A stretch of DNA of 17,115 nt from the NCBI GenBank assembly GCA_900549975.1, contig URQK01000029.1:1-17115 (forward strand). The letters run 5' to 3'. The notes beneath the pieces are model-generated. The model made no database searches and was not told the origin of the DNA. It saw only the letters and a list, made by a program, of their open reading frames with translations. Below are positions 1 to 7,884 of the stretch, in pieces (the stretch's first letter is position 1; the number at the start of each line of letters is the position of its first letter). This DNA comes from an uncultured Mollicutes bacterium (GTDB lineage Bacteria > Bacillota_I > Bacilli_A > RFN20 > CAG-826). A program made the position numbers and the translations under genes.

Positions 1-2
1 TT

Positions 3-1763
3 GCGTTAGCTATACTTTATTCGTTGCTATTTCTCTTCACTGGTGTGTGTTTAACACCAGGATCAGGATCAGTAATTGCCAAAGATAATCCAATTATGGC
101 TATTGCTAATGCATTAGGTTTTAAGTCTGTTACTTTACAAGGAGTTAATGGATTTGTAGCTTTAATGCTTGTAGCATTTTACATTATAATATTTGCAATT
201 GCGTTAATATACGAAGGAAGATTTGCAAAAGTAAATGGAAAAAAAGTTTTTTCATTTAAAATGATTTTGATTTATTTTATAACTTTCGTTTTGTGTGTTG
301 GATTATCATATGGAATTGGATTATTATTGCAAGAAAAAGGTGCCGATAATATCATTAATTTATCATTATTTTTGGCTCAGGCCATTGTTGTTTCTTTATT
401 AATCTATATTGTGCTTGCTATGATACTTGGATCAATTGTTATGCTTGTTGTGAACTTCGTTTCTATTGACAAACCATATCGGTTTTTTTCTAAAAATTCT
501 TTTGCTGAATTTGATGATAATATCGAAAAAGATGAGGATGTTACTGCTAATTTCATAGATACTGATGTTACGAGTGGATCTAGCGCTAGTGTAAATACTA
601 CAGCACAAGTAACAAGTAGTTCTCAAGTGGCCACATTAACTGATAAAGTAGAAGAATTAGATGACCGCGAAAAAGTATTCCCAGCTTTATCTAGCATTGA
701 TGAGATTTATGGCGGTAGCATTATTGATACAGAACCAACAGATGATATAACTCTTGATAAATTATGTGATCAATTTAGAAAATACTTGGCAAAAGAAGAG
801 CATTTATATTTTGATATTGAGATATTACGTTACTTTATATCTGGTTTAGCTTGTTCTAAGTTGTCTATTTTAGAAGGCTTAAGTGGAACGGGTAAATCAT
901 CATTGCCTCGTTATTTTTCAAAGTTTGTTAATGGTAAAGTATCATTCTTCCCAGTTCAAGCTACATGGCGTGATAAATCATCAATATTAGGTTATTTTAA
1001 TGATTTTACTAAATCGTATACCGAAACAGATTTTTTAAGAGATTTATATGAGGCTAATTATACATTAGATAAGATTAACATCTTTGTATTAGATGAAATG
1101 AATATTTCAAGAGTAGAATATTATTTTGCAGATTTCTTATCAGTACTAGAATATCCTGTAGAAGAAAGAAAAATCCGTATTATGCAATTACCACATGGAT
1201 TCTTTCCACCTGCCAAATTAATTGATGGTAATATTCAAATACCAGAAAATGTTTATTTTGTAGGAACGGCGAATAAAGATGATTCTACATTTGCAATTGC
1301 GGATAAAGTATATGACCGTGCAGTTACTATTTATTTTGATAGTATTAATGATAAGTTCGAAGTAAAAGAAGAAGTTAAGACTATTAATCTAAGTAATTCT
1401 AAATTGCAAGAATTATACGCTAACGCATTAGAAGTGAAAGAGAATCAAATGAATGCAGAAGATTTAGAAAAATTTAAAACAATTACTGACTATATATATA
1501 AAACATTTGATGTGACATTTGGTAATCGTATTATGAATCAAATTAATACAATTGTGCCTGTATTTGTGGCTTGTGGTGGTTCAAAAGAAGATGCTATTGA
1601 CTTAACATTATCACGCAAATTACTTGTAAAACTAGAAGGCCATTTTGAAGAGTATGTTAAATCAGGTCTAAAGAAACTTCTTGAGTTAATAACCAAAACT
1701 TATGGTGAAGGAAAACTCCAATATAGTGAGCGTATTATAACTAACTTATTAAGAAAGCTATAA
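3..1763 (+). CDS. Membrane-tethered McrB-like AAA+ ATPase (5' partial)
   Basis: The reading frame is open to the left edge, encoding hydrophobic residues before the first possible TTG start at 24, so the true start lies outside the window. The N-terminal ~150 residues hold about four membrane segments (the first truncated). An acidic, Ser/Thr-rich cytoplasmic linker follows (about 160-240, numbered from the TTG at 24). The ATPase module has a Walker A GLSGTGKSS at 285-293, a Walker B FVLDEMN at 354-360, a sensor-1 GTANKDD around 414-420 and a candidate arginine finger in YDRA near 430-433. The segment VQATWRDKSSILGYFN between Walker A and B is typical of the McrB/AAA_5 (dynein-related, MoxR-like) group. 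McrB is normally a soluble GTPase acting with the nuclease McrC on modified DNA. Here the membrane anchor and the exporter and surface-protein neighbours argue for remodelling protein at the membrane. The AAA+ call is firm; the role is inferred. Confidence 0.85.
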   Translation, partial: ALAILYSLLFLFTGVCLTPGSGSVIAKDNPIMAIANALGFKSVTLQGVNGFVALMLVAFYIIIFAIALIYEGRFAKVNGKKVFSFKMILIYFITFVLCVGLSYGIGLLLQEKGADNIINLSLFLAQAIVVSLLIYIVLAMILGSIVMLVVNFVSIDKPYRFFSKNSFAEFDDNIEKDEDVTANFIDTDVTSGSSASVNTTAQVTSSSQVATLTDKVEELDDREKVFPALSSIDEIYGGSIIDTEPTDDITLDKLCDQFRKYLAKEEHLYFDIEILRYFISGLACSKLSILEGLSGTGKSSLPRYFSKFVNGKVSFFPVQATWRDKSSILGYFNDFTKSYTETDFLRDLYEANYTLDKINIFVLDEMNISRVEYYFADFLSVLEYPVEERKIRIMQLPHGFFPPAKLIDGNIQIPENVYFVGTANKDDSTFAIADKVYDRAVTIYFDSINDKFEVKEEVKTINLSNSKLQELYANALEVKENQMNAEDLEKFKTITDYIYKTFDVTFGNRIMNQINTIVPVFVACGGSKEDAIDLTLSRKLLVKLEGHFEEYVKSGLKKLLELITKTYGEGKLQYSERIITNLLRKL

Positions 1764-1770
1764 TTAAATT

Positions 1771-3096
1771 ATGAAAAAGAATGAGGAAAAATATCTTAAG
1801 AAAGTTGTTACAGGTATTCGAAAATATGCCCGTAATAATTTATCTATCCCAACATTTTTCAATAACATAGAAGATCTTAATATCCAGTCTTTGCAAGATT
1901 TGTCATTTCAACATGATTTAAAATTCTTTAAAGACATTAATTTTATTTTAAGTGTGATTTCGTCAATAATTTCTAAACCAGTTTATGCTAATAAAGCAGA
2001 GGAAATAATAGTTCGATCTTCTCAAGCTGCTAATTTGCAGTCAGATATGTTTATTAAAACAATTAAAGATGCAAGAATGTGGAAAAGAAAAGGCCTAGAT
2101 ATGATGCCGGAGCACGTATATTATCAACAATATACTGATGATTTAAAAATTTACGAGAATATTTTTATTGTACATCTGATCAATTTAATTGATAACGAGC
2201 TTATAAAATATCAATCATTTTATGCCTCTATTATCAAAACATTTAATGGTACAAATGGTAATTTAACATTAAATACTAATAAAATGGAAGATGCTGTTGT
2301 GCGCTTGAATTCAGTGTCTCAACGTTTAATTAAAATTAAATCGACTCATTTTTACAAAGAAATAAATAATAAATGTAATGTGGAATTAATTCATATTACA
2401 CCAACAAATATTTTGCTTAAAAATCGCTTATACAATTCATGCTTTAAATTTTATCGTCGCATGATTTCTTATGATGATGAAAGAAAAATTAACAAAGATT
2501 TCTTAATATTCTATTATGTAATTATTTTAAAACAATTTAAGAAGATGGGATTGAAATTGTTCCGCTCTAAAGCTATCAAAGATGCAAATTCTATTAATGG
2601 ATATAACATTAATCTATCAACAAATCTTATATTCTATAATGATGATTTGAAAATAGTTTTAAATAAAATAGAAGACGAAAATGCTTTTAGTTTTAATATA
2701 GAATTAAAGCAAGAAAAATGTAGTACAAATCATTTATTATATGTTGATAAAGATGATAGTTTTAATTCTATTGATGTAGATTTAATAAGTGCAAAAGAAG
2801 AATATGATTCGATTTCTTTTATTTCGATTTGGTCAATCGGAGAACTAGAAAAAAAGATAAATAAACTATCAAATGTCATATATAGTGAAAAAGATATGAT
2901 TGAACAATATTTTGATAGCCGTACAAAGCTTGTTGAAGCAAGTCAAACTATTTATAGTCATTATTGCCCAATATGCAAGAGCAAAAATATTGAAGAAGAG
3001 AATGGGATATACACTTGTGACAATTGCCATTCTTCATATCGTTTCTCTAGTGTTGAAAAAGATAAAGTTCTGTTTATAAAGGTAAGGAGGATGTAA
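1771..3096 (+). CDS. McrC/DUF2357-position partner protein with C-terminal zinc ribbon
   Basis: This 441-residue soluble protein starts with ATG 7 nt after the ATPase stop, so the two are probably co-translated. I do not recognise a named family with certainty. Its place next to an McrB-like ATPase, and a region near residues 120-145 rich in Tyr, Glu and Asn (DDLKIYENIFIVHLINLID), resemble McrC/DUF2357-type partners. The last ~43 residues form a zinc ribbon, with cysteines at 399, 402, 416 and 419 (CPIC...CDNC). No clear PD-(D/E)XK nuclease core is visible. An IELK segment in the second half of the protein could be a degenerate E-x-K, but I cannot pair it with an upstream acidic residue. There is no signal peptide or membrane segment, so it should act in the cytoplasm with the ATPase domain. 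It is probably an adaptor or regulator; its biochemical activity is unknown. Confidence 0.65.
   Translation: MKKNEEKYLKKVVTGIRKYARNNLSIPTFFNNIEDLNIQSLQDLSFQHDLKFFKDINFILSVISSIISKPVYANKAEEIIVRSSQAANLQSDMFIKTIKDARMWKRKGLDMMPEHVYYQQYTDDLKIYENIFIVHLINLIDNELIKYQSFYASIIKTFNGTNGNLTLNTNKMEDAVVRLNSVSQRLIKIKSTHFYKEINNKCNVELIHITPTNILLKNRLYNSCFKFYRRMISYDDERKINKDFLIFYYVIILKQFKKMGLKLFRSKAIKDANSINGYNINLSTNLIFYNDDLKIVLNKIEDENAFSFNIELKQEKCSTNHLLYVDKDDSFNSIDVDLISAKEEYDSISFISIWSIGELEKKINKLSNVIYSEKDMIEQYFDSRTKLVEASQTIYSHYCPICKSKNIEEENGIYTCDNCHSSYRFSSVEKDKVLFIKVRRM
3084..3090 (+). promoter_or_regulatory. Ribosome binding site of the ABC ATPase gene
   Basis: AAGGAGG lies within the last codons of the preceding gene, 12 nt before the ATG at 3103. 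The ATG that touches it at 3091 is the last sense codon before the upstream stop, so 3103 is the start. Confidence 0.7.
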
Positions 3097-3102
3097 AACA
3101 GT

Positions 3103-3861
3103 ATGGATAATGAAAATAATTCTTTAACAAAAGAAATAATTCCGGCTATTTTAATTAAGGACCTTTATAAATCTTATGGTGAAAAGAAAGTACTAAAAGG
3201 ACTTAACTTAGAAGTTAATAAAGGAGAATTGTTTGGTTTTATTGGTAAAAATGGTATTGGTAAATCAACGACAATAGATTGTATTGTGGGACTCAAAGCA
3301 TTTGATAAAGGTGAAATTCTTTTAAATGGTTATAACATTACTAAAGAGCCAATTGAGGCAAAATATCAATTTGGCTATGTAGCTAGTGAACCATCTTGCT
3401 ATGATGTTATGACGGGATATGATTACTTAGAGTTTGTTGCAAGTATTTATCAAATATCAGAAGGGCAATTTGAAAAAAATTATAAATTTTTAGCGAAGCG
3501 ACTAGATCTCAAAGAAGAAGATTTAAATGTTCAAATTGCTAATTACTCACATGGTATGAAACAGAAATTATGCCTTATTGCTAGTTTAATGGGAAATCCG
3601 GATATTTGGATTTTAGATGAACCAACTGTGGGATTAGACATTATGGCTATTGATGAATTAATAAAAATGATGAAAGAATATGTGGCACATGGTAAAACAG
3701 TGTTTATCACATCACATAATATTGAGTTAGTAGCTAAGATTTGTGATCGCGTTGCGATTGTTAATGATGGTGTAGTTGTAGACGTATATGATTTAAATAA
3801 GAATCCAAATTATCGTTTGCAATTAGCGCATTTATTCTTAAATATTTTTGGAGAAAAATAA
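3103..3861 (+). CDS. ABC transporter ATP-binding protein
   Basis: This is a 252-residue ABC ATPase of ordinary length for ABC-2-type exporters. It powers export through the two permease frames that follow. Walker A is GKNGIGKST at residues 48-56, the signature is SHGMKQK at 149-155, Walker B is ILDEPTVGLD at 170-179 and the H-loop histidine is at about 205 (TSHN). The Q-loop region reads GYVASEPSCYD with Glu where a Gln or Pro-Glu is usual, a variation often seen in this subfamily. It starts 6 nt after the zinc-ribbon protein and its stop is 1 nt before the permease start. The cargo cannot be told from the sequence. Gene order suggests a component of the surface-protein system downstream, although ABC-2 exporters more often move lipids, polysaccharides or small peptides than large proteins that have their own Sec signals. 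Confidence 0.93.
   Translation: MDNENNSLTKEIIPAILIKDLYKSYGEKKVLKGLNLEVNKGELFGFIGKNGIGKSTTIDCIVGLKAFDKGEILLNGYNITKEPIEAKYQFGYVASEPSCYDVMTGYDYLEFVASIYQISEGQFEKNYKFLAKRLDLKEEDLNVQIANYSHGMKQKLCLIASLMGNPDIWILDEPTVGLDIMAIDELIKMMKEYVAHGKTVFITSHNIELVAKICDRVAIVNDGVVVDVYDLNKNPNYRLQLAHLFLNIFGEK
3850..3854 (+). promoter_or_regulatory. Ribosome binding site that decides the permease start
   Basis: GGAGA sits 8 nt upstream of the ATG at 3863. It favours that ATG over the in-frame TTG at 3848, which would overlap the preceding gene and would place this site inside the coding sequence. Confidence 0.6.
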
Positions 3862-3862
3862 A

Positions 3863-4732
3863 ATGCTTAACTTAATTGCTAAAGACTTTAAATTACTATT
3901 TGCTAGTGGAAAGAGTAAAAGAGAGCAAATTCTTTCTATTATTTTTAGCATTGTCTTTGGCACAATATTTATTGCGGTAGAGACTTTCTTATTTGTTAAG
4001 ATAATTAACAAGATTAAAGTTTATCCTGATGCCCCTAAAGCATTTTTTACAATATTTTTAGCAGTTGTATCATTGCTGATGATATGTAATGCCACTAAAA
4101 CAGCAAAACAATTATTATTCAATGATTTGGATATTGAGCAACTTACCCCCTATCCAATTGACAATTCAAAAAAAGTATTGTCAAAAATGCTTTTCTTATT
4201 TATTATTCAATACTTTACGAATTTGTTATTCACATTACCATTATTTATTTCTTATGGAATTTTAATGGAACGTTCTATGCTTTATTATTATTTGGCATTA
4301 TTTTACCCAATATTTGCTTTCTTATTTGAAGGAGGAATTGGACTAATTTTAGTTTATCCTTATAAGTTAATTAAAGAATTTTTAAGTAAACACCATTTGG
4401 TTGAATTTATTGTTACGCTATTCTTTCTAGTTGCTATAGTTGTGGTATATGGAGTGGTATTAGATTTATTCAAAGAACTAGTATCGAATAATAATTTAGA
4501 TATTATCTTTACTAAAGATGTTTTAGATACGATTACTAATATTGGTAATAATCTTATCCCTATTAATTTTTTAGCTAATATTTTTATTGATCGTTATACG
4601 CCATCTTTGTTATCATATGTGACAATTGTTCTCGGTATTTTTATTTTAGGATTGGCTTTATCAATTTATTTCTACAATTCGGTAGCTAAAAATAGAATTA
4701 CAAAGAAGAAGGTATCTAAAGCACAAACTTAA
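3863..4732 (+). CDS. ABC-2-type permease, N-terminal half
   Basis: This 289-residue polytopic membrane protein has about six hydrophobic segments. I chose the ATG at 3863, 1 nt after the ATPase stop, over a TTG at 3848. The cytoplasmic segment around residues 75-105 (TAKQLLFNDLDIEQL followed by a proline-rich turn and PIDNSKKVLSKML) is the kind of F..D.E.L...PI motif found in large single-chain ABC-2 exporter permeases of about 530-560 residues. The basic C-terminus ends abruptly at TAA 4730-4732. The next frame (+1) begins 1 nt later and continues with the RKE-type segment that normally starts the second half of such permeases. Together they give about 528 residues, the expected length. This may therefore be half of a frameshifted gene or one subunit of a truly split, translationally coupled pair. 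Confidence 0.8.
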   Translation: MLNLIAKDFKLLFASGKSKREQILSIIFSIVFGTIFIAVETFLFVKIINKIKVYPDAPKAFFTIFLAVVSLLMICNATKTAKQLLFNDLDIEQLTPYPIDNSKKVLSKMLFLFIIQYFTNLLFTLPLFISYGILMERSMLYYYLALFYPIFAFLFEGGIGLILVYPYKLIKEFLSKHHLVEFIVTLFFLVAIVVVYGVVLDLFKELVSNNNLDIIFTKDVLDTITNIGNNLIPINFLANIFIDRYTPSLLSYVTIVLGIFILGLALSIYFYNSVAKNRITKKKVSKAQT

Positions 4733-4733
4733 A

Positions 4734-5453
4734 TTGCGTTCGCCAACAAAGGCTTTGATTCGTAAAGAATGTTCCTTATTATTTGGCAATTCTGATTTTA
4801 TATCCTCTTACACTGGATTAGTCATTCTTCAACCAGTATTAACATATTTGATTGTTTCTACAATGAATGTTATCTTTACTAGTGGTTCTATGGCTTATTA
4901 TTTTGCAATGGTTCCATTATCTACTCCAAGCCTAGATATTTTATTAATTGTGTTGATTATGCTTGTTATTTCTAGTGGGGCAAATAGTTATATAAGCGTT
5001 GAAAAAAACAGCTTACGTATTGTTAAAACAATACCAATATCAGCAAAAAAACAAATCGGAATTAAGTTATTAATACCTTTTGCTATCTCGTTTGCTTCTT
5101 TGTTTATCTCTATTGTTGTTTTATTAGTTACAGGTAAAATTACTCTGTTAATTGGAATATTATCTTTGATTATATCAGTAGTATTACTTATTGATTTTTC
5201 GCTTGTTTCTTTATTTGAAGAGCTTCATATACGTAGGAACGCACCAAGAAACAATTTGTTATCTAATTTAATTTCTTATGTTATGCCATTTGTTTGTTTC
5301 TTTATTGCTGTGATATTTTCACTTTTGGAAATATCTAACTATGTTACGCTTTTTGTAGTGCTTGTCTTACTTGCTTTGATTACTATACCATGTGTTTATC
5401 ATTTATCAAAGCGTATTGAACATAATTTCTTAGAATTGGAGGTAATTAATTAA
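4734..5453 (+). CDS. ABC-2-type permease, C-terminal half
   Basis: This 239-residue polytopic protein has about six membrane segments. The start is TTG, 1 nt after the previous stop (TAA-A-TTG), with no good Shine-Dalgarno site at the usual distance. That fits reinitiation by the ribosome finishing the first half, or a +1 frameshift. The start of the protein (SPTKALIRKECSLLFGNSDF) resembles the cytoplasmic segment that opens the second half of single-chain permeases of this type. Its stop overlaps the ATG of the next gene by 1 nt (TAATG). It should assemble with the first half and the ATPase at 3103-3861. If the upstream frame is really continuous with it, both belong to one gene spanning 3863-5453. 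Confidence 0.75.
   Translation: MRSPTKALIRKECSLLFGNSDFISSYTGLVILQPVLTYLIVSTMNVIFTSGSMAYYFAMVPLSTPSLDILLIVLIMLVISSGANSYISVEKNSLRIVKTIPISAKKQIGIKLLIPFAISFASLFISIVVLLVTGKITLLIGILSLIISVVLLIDFSLVSLFEELHIRRNAPRNNLLSNLISYVMPFVCFFIAVIFSLLEISNYVTLFVVLVLLALITIPCVYHLSKRIEHNFLELEVIN
5438..5442 (+). promoter_or_regulatory. Ribosome binding site of the beta-helix surface protein gene
   Basis: GGAGG lies 10 nt before the ATG at 5453, inside the end of the permease gene. It gives the large surface protein its own ribosome entry in addition to coupling. Confidence 0.6.
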
Positions 5454-7882
5454 TGAAAAGTAAAAATTTAATTATTCTCTTAGCAATGCCGTTTGTTATT
5501 GCTTTGGTAGGAATACCTTTAATTAATACCACCTTTAGGACATTAGACAACGATATTTCTTCTATTGAGTGGGAATATGATGACATTGAAGCATTTAAAT
5601 TATCGAATAAAACTTACGAATTACACGCAACAGCAAAATATAATTCTGGGGTAACAAGTAGAGATAGCGGTATGCTTATTTGGAAAGTAGAAAATAAGAA
5701 CACCAAAGAAGAAAAACATTGTTCATTAGAAAAGAATATTTTAACTACAATAAGTGAAGGCGAAGTTGTTATTACCGTTTCTAATCGTAAGGGTAGTGTA
5801 TTCCGTTCTATGACAGCGATAGTCTATGAAAACGGGGCAATTATTGCTAGTCCAGTTATCCAAAGTTCACAAAGTAATATAGATCAAACTATTTATTATG
5901 GAGAATATGACTTAGTAAATGGCAAAAAACAAAAAGCCACTATTGCTTATAACGTAAAAGTTATACCTAGTTCTTTAACATCAGCTTTAACAATTAAGAA
6001 TATTTCTAATAATATTAGTATCACTAATGATTATAAGAGTATTAGTGTAGAGGAAGTAGGAGAAGCTTCTATAACATTTGGCTTTAAAGATTCTAATATT
6101 GGAAAAGATACTATAGTGAATTTTAAAATTGTTAAAGATGGTGTGAATGTTTATGATTATGAAACGCTTCTTTCTTGTAGTGCAAATAAAGGAAATGGTG
6201 AGATAATTGTATTAAGAAAATCATTTGAATCGTTAGATAACGCTTATAACAAGACATCAAGCGGTGATTATAATGTATCTAGCACAATTAAAAATAATGT
6301 TGTTTCTTTTGGGAATTATGACGCTAAGAAAAAAGAATACAATTTTATTAATGAAGTTTATGCTTTTGATACAACTAGCAATAGTGAATATATCAATCAA
6401 TGGAATAACTTTGCTTTAACTAATAAAGATTATAAAGCAATTTCTAAAACAATATATGCCGGATTACACATTAATAAGGACTTTTATGGCAATGGATATA
6501 CTATCAATTTTCACAATTTAGCGTATCCGTATGCGGTGAAAGAAGTTAGCAATAGTGAAGGGAAATATATAATTGCTAGTTTAACTGATAAAAACTTATT
6601 TAGAGGACCTAAACCTTTCTATTTGCTAGGTAATCCTAATAATATGCCTCTTATTGGCTCTTATGGGCAAGATAATATTGGTATATATGTAGAAGGTAAT
6701 GATATTACTATTAATGATTTAAATGTTAAAAATTGTGATTTTGGGAATATCATTTCTAATTTAGATTATGTTGGAACAGTAATGGAAGTATATGGAAATA
6801 ACATTACAATTAAAAACTCACGTCTATCTAATGGTAAAAATATTTTAAGATCTTTCTCTTCTAATAATGTTTTAGTAGATAATTGCTTATTAAATTATTC
6901 TCGTAATTTTCTTTTAGTCGCAGGTAATAATGAATATGCAAAAGTAGATGATGAAATATCTAAATCATTTGTCACTATGAATGGTAATATTAACGACACA
7001 CTAAAGAATTATTTATCAGCGGATGGTGAAGGAAACAAAATTCTTAATAAATACATTCAAGGTGATTTTGAAGATAGTGACAAAAAATTATTGAAAGAAG
7101 CATTATTATCAATTCAAAAAGCATTATACACATCAAGTGTTAGCAATGATTATAGAGGCGATATAACTATTAATAATACTATTTTCTCTCATAGCGGCAT
7201 TGCGTCTATTGCTTTAGAAAGTTACTTTAATGGTTCATATTTGTATTCTGGTGCACCAACATATATTACACAACTATTTGACAAAGTAAGTGGCTATATG
7301 GGAGCAAGTTTAGTTCCTTATACTGCTACGGACGTATCAGGATCTTCGTATCCTGTTAAAGTTATAGTTAAAGGTAATACGATATTTAATGATTATAAAA
7401 AAGTTAGTGACTTTGATTTGTCTGGCCTAATACTTGAAAATATATCCACTATTATTAATTCGTTAGGATATGATTATCAAATTGATATTGATAATATTTT
7501 TCCGCTAAAAAATTTACTGGTTAATGAGGCAAGAAGATTAGGCTTAACCAAAACTAAATCTATTAAAGGTAACGATGAAGAATATATAAGTATTCCAATT
7601 GCCTATTATGGCGGAGGAAAAAATATGTCATCTATTGATTTTTCTTCTATAGACTATTATGATTTATTGAATAATGAGATTGACATTGATTTTATCGATG
7701 AGTATCTTGAATATAAAAAAAGTGATGATTTAGTTACATCGATGAAAACAATAATGCTTAAAAGCGTCACTGTTGTTACAGGATTTAATCCATTTAGATT
7801 CTTTGTTCAAAAATATGATGATAAAACATTTGAATTAAATGATTATATGGATGTACTCATTAAAAATGCGAAAGGGGAATAG
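5453..7882 (+). CDS. Large exported beta-helix-like surface protein
   Basis: This is an 809-residue protein of no named family that I recognise. It begins with a short basic stretch and one hydrophobic segment (residues 5-25) without a clear cleavage site, so it may stay anchored by its N-terminus. Residues ~45-230 are beta-rich and Ig-like in texture, with short alternating strands. From about 335 to 600 it has repeated turns of the right-handed parallel beta-helix type: NGYTINFHN, NDITINDLNVKNCDFG, NNITIKNSRL, NNVLVDNCLL and DITINNTIFSHSGIASIAL. Such folds occur in pectate-lyase-like and other surface proteins; I see no catalytic signature. The remainder is Asp/Tyr-rich without a clear fold. 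No LPXTG anchor is present. The gene overlaps the permease stop by 1 nt and ends with TAG just before a lipoprotein gene. Location outside the membrane is well supported; function is unknown. Confidence 0.8.
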   Translation: MKSKNLIILLAMPFVIALVGIPLINTTFRTLDNDISSIEWEYDDIEAFKLSNKTYELHATAKYNSGVTSRDSGMLIWKVENKNTKEEKHCSLEKNILTTISEGEVVITVSNRKGSVFRSMTAIVYENGAIIASPVIQSSQSNIDQTIYYGEYDLVNGKKQKATIAYNVKVIPSSLTSALTIKNISNNISITNDYKSISVEEVGEASITFGFKDSNIGKDTIVNFKIVKDGVNVYDYETLLSCSANKGNGEIIVLRKSFESLDNAYNKTSSGDYNVSSTIKNNVVSFGNYDAKKKEYNFINEVYAFDTTSNSEYINQWNNFALTNKDYKAISKTIYAGLHINKDFYGNGYTINFHNLAYPYAVKEVSNSEGKYIIASLTDKNLFRGPKPFYLLGNPNNMPLIGSYGQDNIGIYVEGNDITINDLNVKNCDFGNIISNLDYVGTVMEVYGNNITIKNSRLSNGKNILRSFSSNNVLVDNCLLNYSRNFLLVAGNNEYAKVDDEISKSFVTMNGNINDTLKNYLSADGEGNKILNKYIQGDFEDSDKKLLKEALLSIQKALYTSSVSNDYRGDITINNTIFSHSGIASIALESYFNGSYLYSGAPTYITQLFDKVSGYMGASLVPYTATDVSGSSYPVKVIVKGNTIFNDYKKVSDFDLSGLILENISTIINSLGYDYQIDIDNIFPLKNLLVNEARRLGLTKTKSIKGNDEEYISIPIAYYGGGKNMSSIDFSSIDYYDLLNNEIDIDFIDEYLEYKKSDDLVTSMKTIMLKSVTVVTGFNPFRFFVQKYDDKTFELNDYMDVLIKNAKGE

Positions 7883-7884
7883 TT

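Noticed and set aside
24..26. TTG as the start of the first ATPase
   Set aside because: The frame is open to the window edge and encodes more of the first membrane segment, so the gene is 5' truncated.
3..3096. Classical McrBC type IV restriction system
   Set aside because: The ATPase is membrane-bound, the partner shows no nuclease core and the neighbours are exporter and surface genes. A defence role is not excluded but is not what the sequence favours.
3848..3862. TTG start for the first permease frame
   Set aside because: It would overlap the ATPase gene and absorb the GGAGA site. The ATG at 3863 is better placed.
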